From: Parasponia andersonii
Lineage: Eukaryota; Streptophyta; Magnoliopsida; Rosales; Cannabaceae
Length of the DNA: 64,000 nucleotides
NCBI GenBank assembly: GCA_002914805.1
Contig: JXTB01000578.1
Location: 50,305 to 114,304 of the forward strand
Direction: 5' to 3'
The translations under genes and the position numbers were made by a program. The notes under the pieces were generated by a model that was not told where the DNA came from, searched no databases, and saw only the letters and a list, made by a program, of their open reading frames with translations. Positions 36,191 to 48,000 of this stretch are shown here, piece after piece. Each line of letters opens with the position of its first letter. The stretch's first letter is position 1.

Positions 36191-39100
36191 ATATCAACCT
36201 CGAATTATATTATCGCTTTACTCGCAAACGAAAAATTAACTGGAGATAATTTTATCAAGTGGAAAAGTAATATGAACATCGTGCTTGTTAGTGAAGACTA
36301 CAAGTTTGTGCTTACGGAGGAATCTGCTAGTGCTACTCATGTTGCACGAGAAAGCTATAAAAAATAAACTCATGCCAATAATAAAGCTCATTGCTACATA
36401 TTAGCAGGCATGACAGACGTGCTTAGAGCTAAGAATGAAAGGATAGAGACTACTTATGAGATAATAGAGTCTCTCCAGATCATGTTTGGGTAACAATCTG
36501 ATCAATCTCATCGTGACACCATTAAAAAGGCTATGAATGCGAAGATGAAGAGAGGAATTCTAGTGAGAGATCATGTTTTAAACACGATCAATTATTTTGG
36601 AGAGGCTGAAGTTGACGGGGCTACGATCGATGACCGCACCCAAGTGAGTATGATTTTAGAATCAATCTCACCCAATTTTCTTCAGTTCAAGAGAAACTAT
36701 GTTATGAATAAGTTGAGTTATACTATGACTCAGCTGCTCAATAAACTGCAAACCTTCGAATCGATATCGAAAGATAAAGGTAAAGATGGTTCAGCAATTG
36801 TTGCTGAAACAAATGTTACATAAGAAAATCCCTTTACTTCTAACAAAAATAAGAAGAAGAAGAGCAAGGGTATCTCTAGATCTAAGCCTAAAAAGAGCAA
36901 GAAGGGCAACACAAGCATCAAGAAGAACAACTCTAAAAATAAAAAGCCTAAGGGAAAATGTTTTCATTGTGGAGTTGATGGGCATTGGAAGAGAAACTGT
37001 AACAAGTATCTCTCCGAATTGAAAGAGAAGAAGAAAGGTATATATAATTTACTTGTTTTAGAACCTTGTTTAGTAGAAGAAGATTTATTTAATATATCTC
37101 CCTGGATAGTTGATTCAGGAGCCACTAATTATATTTGTTCTTCTTTTCAGATACTTAGTTCTTCAAGGGAGCTTGCCGACGAGGAATTCACGATGTGAAT
37201 GGGCAATGGAGCCAAAGTATCGTACGTCCTCATTTTAGGAATAAATATTTGTTATTGAACAATGTTTACTTTATTCCTCGTTTTTGTAGAAATTTGATTT
37301 CTATTTCAAGACTATTTGAATAAATGTTTGATGTTTCTTTTCTTAATAATGAGATTATTATTTCTAGATATGAATTAAATATTTGTTCTTGAAAAATAGA
37401 GAATGGACTTTACATGTTAAGGCTGGACGAATATTCATTGCTTAATACAAAAATGTTTATAGTAGAACATCCCAAACCTAAAAAGCAAAAAGTTTCTCAT
37501 GACGACGATATATATCTTTAGCACTTTAGGTTAGGGCATATCAATCTAGATAGAATAAATAGACTTGTAAAGAATGGTCTTTTAAGAGAGCTAAAAGTTG
37601 GCACTATACCATTTTGTGAATTTTGTCTAAAAGGAAAAATGACTAAGAGACCTTTCTCAGTAAAGGGCGAAACAGCCAAAGAACTACTTAAGATTATGCA
37701 TAACAATGTATTTGGTCCATTGAATGTACAAGTAAGAGGTGGTTACAAATACTTTGTCACATTTATTGACGATTATTCACGATATGGATATATGTACCTA
37801 ATGCAAAGAAAATTTGAAACTTTTGACAAGTTCAAAGAATTCACAACAGAAGCTAAAAAGTAATTAGGTAAGTCATTAAAAACTCTTTGATCAGATCAAG
37901 GAGGTGAATACCTTTTTAAATGAATTCAAGGATTACTTGCTGTAGAATGGCATCCTATCCCAACTCACAGCACCTGGAACACCATAACAGAATGGTGTTG
38001 CAAAAAGGAGAAACCAAACGTTGCTTGATGTGGTTAGATCAATGATGAGATACTCTTCCCTACAACTCTCATTCTAGGGTTATGCATTACAAACTATTGT
38101 TTATATTTTGAATGTAGTATCTTCTAAGTTTATCTAAAAGACATCTTTAGAGTTGTGGAATGGGTGTAGACCTAGTTTACGTCATATTCGCATATAGGGG
38201 TGCCTAACATATGTACTGAAAGGAAAGACTGGGAAGCTAGAACCACGTACAGAGATTTCTTTATTTATAAGTTATCCAGAAGGCATAATAGGAGGTTTAT
38301 TTTATAGTTCTCAAGAGAAAAAGGTATTTATATCGACAAATGCCATTTTTCTTAAAAATAACTATATGACAGATTTCAAACTCGAAGTATATTGTACTAG
38401 AGAAATTACTTTCTGATCAGATCAGACAACAATTAACAACTAATGTAGGACGACAAAATTATGAGACTACTATTCTAGATCAGAATACCTTGGTAATTCG
38501 ACATAGTGGGAGGATTATTAGACCACCTACTCGATATAGGGAAGTTGGGGAAGCACACATTGCTATTTTCGATAGTAGCCAAGACGACCCATTGACATAC
38601 AAGCATGCAATGGAAGATTCTGATAAGGAAAAATGGCAAGAGGCTATGAACCAAGAAATGGAATCCATGTATTCTAATTCTGTCCGGAAACTTGTAGATC
38701 CACCTAAAGATATCAGGCCCATTGGATATAAATGAATCTATAAAAGATAAAGAGGTACAGATGGAAAAGTTGAAATATTCAAGACTAGGTTAGTGGCAAA
38801 GGGTTATACCTAAAAAGATGGAGTTGATTATGAAGAGATTTTCTCGCCAGTAGCCATGCTTAAATCCATATGTATTCACTTATCTATTGCTACACGTTTA
38901 GACTATGAAATATGGCAAATAGATGTCAAGACAGCCTTTTTGAATGGCTATCTTGAAAAAAGCATCTATATGGTGCAACTAGAAGGTTTTGTAGCTAAAG
39001 GTCGAAAGCAGAAAATCTGCAAGCTACTTAGGTTTATTTATGGACTTAAGCAAGCTTCAAGATCATGGAATCTAAGATTTGATGAGATGATTAAATCTTA

Positions 39101-40160
39101 TAATTTCGATCAAAATATTGATGAACCTTGTGTATACAAGTACATCAAATACAATAAAGTGGTATTCCTAGTTCTTTATGTAGATGATATTTTACTCATT
39201 GGGAATGATATCGAAATATTGTCTAATGTAAAGAAATTGCTAGCCGAACAATTCCAAATGAAAGATTTGGGAGAAGCAAGTTATGTTCTTAGGATCCAGA
39301 TTATTCGATATCGTAAGAACAAACTTTTGGCACTATCTCAAATATCTTATATTTCATTTATTTTTCGATGTAAAACTCTAAAAAAGAACAGTTACATTCT
39401 CAACATGGAGTTATCCTTTCCAAAGAACAATGTCCCAAGACACCTCAAGAGGAAGAGGATATGAGACGGGTTCTTTATACATCTACAGTTGGCAGCCTTA
39501 TGTATGTCATGTTTTGTACTATGCTTGACATATGCTACCTAGTAGGGAGAGTCAGTTGTTTTCAATCAAATCCAGGATTAGATTACTGGAAAACGGTAAA
39601 GCATGTTCTCAACTATCTTAGGAGAACGAGAAATTATATGCTGGTTTATTCAAGTCAGGACTTGATTCTTATTGGTTACACTGATTATAATTTTCAATCA
39701 GACAAAAATACTCGAAAGTCAACATCTGGGTCAGTGTTCACTCTTAGTGGTGGATCTGTTGTCTGGAGAAGTATTAAACAATCCAGCACTGCAGATTCTA
39801 CTATAGAAGCAGAATACATAGTAGCTTGTGAAACAGCTAAAAAAGCAGTTTGGCTCAAAAATTTCTTTACTAATTTGGAAGTTGTTCTAAATATGGATAA
39901 GCCATTGACTTTATACTGCGACAACAGTGAAGCGGTAGCGAATTCAAAAGAACCAATAAGTCACAAGAAAGAAAAGTATATAGAGAGAAAATATCATCTG
40001 ATTAGAGAGATGGTAATCGAGGAGACGTGGCCGTTATGAAGATAGCATCCGAAAACAACATTGCTGAACCTTTAACAAAAGCGCTTCCATCGAAGACTTT
40101 TGAGAGTCACTTGGAGGGTCTAGGATTGAGAGATATATCTCGCCTGCTTTAGGACGAGTG
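36190..40160 (+). pseudogene. Copia gag-pol (Tork-like), multiple stops
   Basis: Gag begins near 36190-36210 (LTGDNFIKWKSNMNIVL) and runs through 36823 with stops at 36365 and 36492, ending in a Lys-rich segment and a CCHC zinc knuckle, CFHCGVDGHWKRNC (36958-36999). Protease has WIVDSGATNYIC at about 37105. Integrase has LGHINLDRINRLV, CLKGKMTKRPF and YFVTFIDDYSRYGYMYL (37753-37803). RT has QIDVKTAFLNGYLE and YVDDILLIGND (about 39178). RNase H has ADSTIEAEYIVACE and ends near 40090. Breaks include 36821, 37196, 37319-37460, 37861, 38733 and the overlap at 39461. The order and motifs define Ty1/copia; the lineage is judged Tork-like by eye. Confidence 0.92.
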
Positions 40161-40166
40161 GGAGAT
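40154..40166 (+). promoter_or_regulatory. Polypurine tract of the copia element
   Basis: ACGAGTGGGAGAT precedes the 3' LTR start TGTTAGGG directly. Confidence 0.7.
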
Positions 40167-41595
40167 TGTTAGGGTTTATGCCCTAAAAGCATATATATTT
40201 TGGATATTTGCTGAATTGATAAAATAACATTTTTCTATTTGAATTTATGCATAATTTATATGTCTTTAAATATCAGAAAATCTCTAGTTTATTTATATGA
40301 TTACAAATTTAGTATATATGTTATATACATGAGGATTAAATTTATGGATAATAAACTAAATATAGTCTATAAAAATTAATTAAAGTTTGGGATATTTAAT
40401 TAAATATTATTAGTACAGTCCATTAACATTGAGAATGTAATACTCTTTTCCGGACTATTGATGTGTTGACATCTCGATGGAGGTACTTTATATAATTTGA
40501 TTATATAGGACTAGACTAGACATGATTTGAATCTCACATAAATTCCATTAACTGATGAGAGTTCAAATAATGTCACTAGATGAACATATGTAGATCAATC
40601 TTAATCCTGAGTAGTTATAGACTTTTATTTATAATATTATATTCTTTAACATACTTGTTAAATGTTTGTTTTTTAAACAGATCAAATTACTTGTATCTTG
40701 GTAGCATGATGAGATGAGTAGTTAAGAATATAACTTACAGATATGGAATTCATTTCTTCCATCAGAAAGCCAGAAAAATAATTCTCTTGTGTATTGATTC
40801 AGGACTTGAACAGTTTGAGTACTCAATTTATAATAGATTTATAAATTAATTATTCATTGGAGAATCAATATTACACAATGAAAAAGATATAATTAGAGAG
40901 ATAAACAGAATATAACTTAACTCCAATTATAAATTATTTATGGAAGATTGAACTACATATAATGATTAAATCGATGAACTGCTCGTTATTTTCTGAGTAA
41001 ATTAATTCTGTAACTTCAAGAGTGTAATTCTAGATTTTTAGTGGAGTAATACTAGGATTAATAAATTAGACAAATTAATTAAAGAGTTTAATTAATTATC
41101 ATAATTTATTAGAGCTTGAATTACAGGTCCCTAGGTCCCCAATTCCACCTCTTACAAACATTGTACTAGATATTTTATTATTTCTGTTATTGCACACTTT
41201 GTCTGGATAAATAATTTATCTAAATATAATTAATAATTTTTATTTATTAATTAATTAATCAATTTAAATTTATGGCGAGATAAATTTCCTAATTTGTTTA
41301 AATTTTGAATTTAAAAATATCTAATTATTAGATAATTAGATAAATAGAAATTGGAAAACTGACCGAAAGCAAAATACTCTTTCTAGTTATCTTCTAATTT
41401 ATATATATATATATATTAATTAGATTAATTAATTTAAATATATATATTATATAACTTTACGTTTTAAAAAAAAAAAAACTAAGTTGACGTTTTGTTTTTT
41501 TAACTTATATATATATATCAATAAAACTCACGTTTTAAGTTATATTAAATATATATTAATTTGATTAATAATTTATTTATTAAATAGTTTAATAA

Positions 41596-41630
<35 letters not shown>

Positions 41631-41997
41631 GAAAACCCTAGCAGAAACATACTAGGTAACCTAGAGAGAAAAAGAAGAGAATCTTCCTATGCTCTGTAGA
41701 ACAAACTCTTGCAATCTCATGTGTTGAGAAAATTGTAAGGGTGTGAGTTTAAGAAATTATACACAACGCCCACACGTTCATCCAGTTGTGCTTGAAATTT
41801 GAATTGGAATATCGTAATTTAGAAAATAGTAAAGATATGATCCACTAATAGGCTACAAGAAGTATTAAACTTATTCTCTTTGTTTATTCCTATTTACTAT
41901 AAATTAATATTATGCATTCATATAGTCAATTCTTTTGAGAAAATTTTTAAATGTTTATGGGTCAATCTTCCGTTGCAAAAATCGGTTTTAAAAACCA
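40167..41997 (+). repeat. 3' LTR of the copia element
   Basis: Uninterrupted partner of the 30980 LTR, starting TGTTAGGGTTTATGCCCTA and ending near AAAAACCA at 41997. AT microsatellites (about 41400-41416 and 41600-41626) differ in length between the two LTRs. The right end is inferred from alignment with the 5' LTR end and may be off by a few bases. Confidence 0.82.
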
Positions 41998-41999
41998 AC

Positions 42000-43350
42000 T
42001 AAGTTATAAAGGCTATAAACTTCTTGATTTAGAGAGGATAAGGTTTACATTACTCACAAGGTGAAGTTCCATGAATCCATCTTTCCTTTTGTCCAGTCTC
42101 ACCCAAGTCATGCTCTTCATAATATCTTCATTGATCGTGTCTTCCTAAACTCATTGCTCGCACATCCGAGTCATCATTTTCTTCTCCTCCTAATGCTTAT
42201 GCTCCTCGTCGTTCTTCAATCACAACTCACCCTCATTTAGTCACTAAACCACCTTCTTACTTGTTCGATTATCACTGCTATTTAGCTACCAATACTTCTT
42301 ACTCTTCTACTCCTACTTCCTCCACTTCATCTCTTTATCCCATTTCTTCCTTTCTTAGTTACCGGAAGCTTTCACAGCCATATTGCCAATTTGTCCTTGC
42401 TATCACTTCCCAACCTGAACCTAAGACTTTCTCCCAAGCCATTGAATCTCAGGTGTGGTGTGATGCCACGAATGTCGAGTTACAGGCCTTAGAAAGCAAT
42501 GGCACTTGGTCCTTTGTTTCTCTTCCTACTGGCAAACACCCTATGGGTTGTAAATGGGTGTATAAGTTCCACACTGATGGCACCATTGAAAGGCATAAAG
42601 CTCGTATTGTGGCTAAGGGCTATACACAAAAAGAAGGTGTTGACTTCCTAGACACATTTTCTCCCGCTGGCAAGCTTGTCACTGTTAAAGTTTGCTCTCA
42701 TTGGCTGATGTTCATGATTGGTCTCTTACTCAACTTGATGTCACTAATGCTTTTCTCCATGGTGATCTTACTGAGGAAGTTTATATGGTTCTTCCACCTG
42801 GGTACACTTGTCGAAAAGGGGAGCTTATCCCTCCTAATGTCGTTTGTAAGCCTTACAAGTCGATGTATGGCTTCAAACAAGGCTCTCGACAACTGTTTCA
42901 CAAATTTTCTGGTGTTCTCATATCTGACAGATTTACACAATCTGCCAGTGATAATTCTCTTTTTATCAGAATTCATGGTACTACTTTCTTGGCACTCTTG
43001 GTATACGTTGATGACAGTATCATTGCAAGTAAACCTCTCTTAATACACGATTTAAAATGAAAGATTTGGGGCCTCTCATGTATTTTCTGGATTTGAAAGT
43101 TGCTCGATTAGCTGTTAGTATCTCTATTTATCAAAGGAAATGCTCTCGAGTTGCTTTCTAATGCAGGGTATTTGGGGTGCAAACCTTCTTCCATGCCTAT
43201 GGAACCTAATCTGAAACTTTCCCAATCTGAGGGACCTTTACTTGATGATCCCACCACTTATCGCCAGCTAATTGGTAAATTGATCTATCTCACCGTTACA
43301 TGTCATTATTTTAGCTACTCTTCGATTGACTTAGCAACCTTACTCTAATT
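42000..43350 (+). pseudogene. Second, older copia pol fragment (Ale/Retrofit-like)
   Basis: Starts within the integrase C-terminal part (YKGYKLLDLER, then KFHESIFPF at about 42065-42100). It continues with the Ser/Thr/Pro-rich linker and RT: GCKWVYKFHTDGTIERHKAR, LVTV, then after a frameshift TQLDVTNAFLHGDLTEEVYM (42730-42790), YGFKQGSRQ and LLVYVDDSIIA (about 42995-43030). A last piece, PSSMPMEPNLKLS, ends in QLIGKLIYLT near 43310. RNase H and the LTR are missing and the right end meets a MITE. The 31.0-42.0 kb retrotransposon abuts its left end, consistent with having inserted into it. Confidence 0.85.
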
Positions 43351-43354
43351 CATT

Positions 43355-43700
43355 AAATTAATTTTAATTTCTTATATTTTATATTTTGATATTTTATTTA
43401 AATTATATATTATACTTTGGTTATTATCAATATTGATTATTAGATTTGAAATTTGTTACAAATTTATACTCTGACACTAATTTAGAGTAGTCAATTTACC
43501 AAGATGCCGTTTAAAAAATTAAAAATAAATTGTATAAAAACTAGTTTGAGAATAAGTTTATTAAATTATCTTAGTAAAATTAACTTCTTTAATTTAAATT
43601 AATATCAGGTATAAATTTATAAATATTCATAATAATTAAAATACAAAATATAAATTAAAAAAGTGTCAAAATATAAGGTATAAAAGTAATATTATCATTT
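43355..43700. repeat. MITE, most complete simple copy of the 21976 family
   Basis: A hairpin-forming element: TTGGTTATTATCAATATTGA and TTTGTTACAAATTTATACTC on the left are inverted near 43600-43690, ending GGTATAAAAGTAATATTATC. Length is about 345 bp. The left terminus is eroded at its junction with the copia fragment, so no target duplication is visible. Confidence 0.65.
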
Positions 43701-45008
43701 TCTACAAATATGGGTACACACAAAATAATTGAAATTAGCCGCACGACAAAAAAAAAAAAACAATATAGTTTTTACTCTTTTTTTGTGTGGCCATCGTTCA
43801 TGATTGGTGTTTCTATTTTTCCTCTTAGTTTGGACATGAAATCCTAATTTTTTATTTTTTGACGCATTTGTTTTTTAAGAAATTATTTATATATTTTTTA
43901 AAAAAAAAATAATCTTTATCTTGTGACATGGAAAAGTGGATTACTAATAAAGAGTCAAGCTAAGGTGCAGTTTTTATTTATTTATTTATTATAGATAAAA
44001 GATAAATTTTCCTAAATTTCGATCTATGATCTTTCTTTACAAATACTAATTTTTATATATTTCCATTCTTTTACTTTTACTTTAAACTTTAATTAAGTTA
44101 TAAAAATTTAGTAAATTTAAAAAAAAAAATTAATCCAATCTGATCGTATTCCAAATGTTAAATTGCATTCAGCATAATCTTATGTAATCTTATGCAGTCT
44201 AATCATGTTTATATAATCTAATCTAACAATACATATCAAACAAGACATACTGAGAGTGACGTGACACAATTTAAAAAACAAGCCTTATACTGAACTTTTG
44301 TCGTGCTTAAAAAAGAAAAGAAGAAAAAAGCGCTCAAACATATTACAAACCATAAAATGTTTTATCGCCTAATGTTAGGAAGGTGCTACAATTAGAATAG
44401 ACACTTTCTGGCTTTCTTCTTCAAGAGCGCCAAGGAAAGGAATGGAAGCAGAACAAAAAGGAGAGAATAAAGGAGGGGAGGTGAGGTCCAACAAAAATAG
44501 ATCGCTAAAATAAGTTGAAGTAAGTTGAAGATGTCGTCGAAAAAAAGTCATAAGGCTGCTTGGTTTAAATGCCCCAACTATTCAAACTTTCAAAATGACC
44601 GCAAAGTTCTTTTTTGTTTCTCATAAAGAAATTAACCCAACTTTGGACATCTTTTAAGCACACCCTTCATCAAATTTCCAATTTTGTAGTAATACCCCCA
44701 ATGATTGTTATAACTTATAACTTGGAATCTTTCAAATACCAAACATACCAACAGAGTTACAAAAATATTGCTTCAACTATATCTGGAGTTAAATCAAATC
44801 TTTCAACACATGAAATAACATATAAAATGTCTAAGCAAAAACAACTACTAACATGTACATTAAAAAATCACAACTTCATGATTCCACTAGTTGTATCCCA
44901 CTCCGAGGTTACATGCATATTACCGAATATCTGTTCACATTTGTGCAGAACAATGTCGAAGAAGAAATGTTTCGAGGAACTAATGCCGAGGTTTATCTTT
45001 TCAACCAG
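43701..45008. other. Spacer between the MITE and CAP-G
   Basis: AT-rich, no supported gene. Frames at 44614-45015 and 44853-45128 lie at or beyond the CAP-G 3' end, on the opposite strand, and have no recognisable domain. The part nearest 45008 probably contains the CAP-G 3' untranslated region. Confidence 0.5.
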
Positions 45009-48000
45009 CTATTGAGGGAACTGATCAGATTCATCAGAACTCTCATCACATGTCACCTCAGACTCTTCTTCCTCTGCAATTTCATCTTCATCCATCCTGA
45101 GGGCTCTATTTGCAGTCATCTTCGTTAGTGCCGCGGTCTTACTTGCCCTCTCAGAGCGCCTGCTCACTGTGCCAGGGACAGTAGGAACAACGGAGGTGGG
45201 TGAACCTTCTTCATCAGAAGATGCCTCATGATGCCTCACTCGTCTCCTGCCTCGTGTAGGCTTGGTTGTGCGGGGAGCTGATGTTTGAAGCATTTCAACA
45301 GAAGAACCAGCAAGATCCACATCAAAGTCTAGTTCTAACCTCCCTACAAAAGGAAAAAAGGGACCAATCAAGAGATGGTAACCATGAAAATTAGACAAAG
45401 CTCCAGCAGAAACACATAAAATAGTAATTGTAGTATAATTATGTTATTATTGTTGCTGTCGCTAAAAGCTAATGTTGGTGTTAAGACCTTCGAAATGAAA
45501 CAACACTGACACACCAAACACATAACTCTAGTACCTAACTTGAAACATCTAATTTTCTTGAACAAATTTTAAATTCATACTATCCATTACTATATGGAAT
45601 CCAAAAACGTCAAAGTCTACAGTTGATGCTTGTCCACAAAGAAAGTCAATAAGCTTACCAAATATCAGATTAGCTTGGTCTTGCAATAGTTGCTCATCGG
45701 GATGTCTATCTAATTCATTTAGATGATTCTCCATCCGCTTTAACTCCTTTACAACATCCCTCTCTGTGGATAAGGATGCAGCAATGAAAGCTAAAAGTCT
45801 CCTCATTAATTTAATTGCCTCTTGTTCTGATGAGCGGAAATGAAGCAGAACAAGTACTCTACACAATGCTGAGACATATGCCTTTTCTGCAGAGGTTTTC
45901 TTTTTAGGGAAGTTTGCCGCCTAAATGAGCACAAAAATAAAAATAATAAGAATGAGAAAGCAAAGTCATTCCATTCTATATGCATCAGACCTAGGGACGT
46001 CAGTGGTGAATGGTAAACATGTCAACCACTTCATAACAAGTAGCAACCAGTCTTGGATGGAGTATTAGTCCAATAGAACAACTAGGTAAATCAAATATTC
46101 CAGCAATTACTCGCAATAATTTATCTTAACATTAAACGTAACCTTTGCTTACTAAGACTCAAAGTACACCACTTTCTCAGTGCACATGAAATGTGCTATA
46201 AGTCTGTAACTGGTTGAGGTTACTGTGTCGGCACTCAAGAATAATTTGTGCCAAAGCTTATGTGTTGTAGTGAAACAACCATAGACAGCTTTGCCAACTG
46301 ATTAACTTGTAAAGGAAGTTCGTTCCATTTTACTATTAATTTTCTTCAAACAAATCATAACTTAAAAGAAGGATATTCTCTAGCATATTCTTCAAACTAC
46401 CCCCAGCAATTGGCCATTCACACAATATGTGCGTATTTAACTCGACTTTCTTTTGATTTTTAGGCCCAAAAACCACTTTCGAGGATGTGAACAGAATTGC
46501 AAACGAGCTTAGTAGTCAAATCTTACTAGTTTTTCAAAGAACAGTTTCCAATAAACAGAAAGAAAACTATTATTAAGTTTAAAGGAATTTTATATTTTCA
46601 AATTTTAATCTATTATTTTAAAAACAGATAATTTAATCCCATCCTTACCCCTATATCTGCCACCATATAGCATGGTGAAGTGAAGGGCTTTGTGTAGTTG
46701 GAAATTCGAATTATAGAATGTTAAGCAAGAAGAATAAGAATAAAACAATGAATTTCATCTTTGGTAAATGGTCAAGCATCAACCTTGTATTGAATTTTTA
46801 CATGTTCAGACCATACCTCTACGGCTATGCGTATTGCAAGCCCCTCTAAACCACACTCCAGTGGAGGTTCCACTGAACCATCTTGGAGGACGCTACCGTT
46901 TGCATCATCTACTTCATTTTCCTTTCTATAGAGTGAAGCCTGCATCATCTGCAACATGAATCGTGATGCTTGGACTGCACGCTTACGCATATTAGACACA
47001 AAAAAACCAGAAGATCCAGTATTTCCATGAATGCCTGGCCACATAGAACGCATGACTGGAACAAAAGCCTTGGATAAATACTTCTGCATTTGGAAATAAA
47101 AATTTTCAGTCTGTTAACAGTAAATGTCAGATTATAATGAATATCAATATGTACAAATTTACGAACTTTAACTGTCACATGTCATTCTCTTGAGCTGGAA
47201 GGGCATTTTGTATTGTGATTTATTCGAGTTGTGTTTTTTGTCCTTTAGTTCCTGCATTAAGGAGCTGGCTCCTGGTCGTTTTCTTGTAAAGTTTTTTGTC
47301 CAACCAGGTTTTGCTTCATACTAAGGGGGTGAAAAAAAAAGGGCAAATACATGATTTCGAATATGGATACTTGCCTTGTGATTAGCTGAGAGAGAAGGAT
47401 AATGCTCAAAAAACACAGATAGGCACTGTTTCAACCTGGTGAAAAAGAAATAAAATTATATTTAGAAATTGATAGCCTTGTAAGTTTTATATGGACAATC
47501 AGTTAATAAGAAACAAAAATAACGTAAATCTGAAAACAGAAGAATGAAGCGCAAGTTCATTTACCTCTGCAAGTCTTTGCCTTCGCTGTCAAAATACAAG
47601 CTAATAAGCTTGGTTAACACCAAAGGATGTAAAGAAGTAGGAATGCTTGGGTAGTTCTCACTCAAAAGAAGAATCTTCGCAAATCCCTCTCCAAGAACAG
47701 CTTGAACTGACTCATTTTCATCACTTGCTATAAAGTCACACCAATCATCTTTAGCAAGTCCACCATATAAGAGATCAAGCAGTTTAATATTCAAGTTTCC
47801 TTCCTCATCAAAAAATGTTACAGGACTAGATGCAACCTCATTGTCTTGAAGTTCGGATAAAAGATCCTGCCCCAAAGCCCTGTCAACTTCCTGAGGATTA
47901 TGCCACATCCCTAGATCAATCAAAGCCTTACAGGCCATTATGCTAATCAGTGTGGGGCCCTTAACAAAAGAGAGCCTTAACTGGCTTACTATTTCTTTGC

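Larger units (their letters stand above)
30980..41997 (+). mobile_element. Near full-length Ty1/copia retrotransposon (Tork-like) with two LTRs
   Basis: Two direct LTRs starting TGTTAGGGTTT.TGCCCTAAAA flank a primer-binding site, a long leader and gag-pol in copia order (gag, protease, integrase, RT, RNase H). The LTRs are clearly homologous but differ at many positions, so the insertion is not recent. The 5' LTR is split by a separate 1.65-kb insertion. No convincing 5-bp target duplication was found; bases before the 5' LTR are GTTTC and those after the 3' LTR ACTAA. Every coding domain carries stops, so the element is inactive. Confidence 0.88.

Noticed and set aside
44614..45128. Plus-strand frames next to and overlapping the CAP-G 3' end
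   Set aside because: No recognisable domain; the overlapping part is the antisense of the CAP-G last exon, which is clearly the real coding strand.
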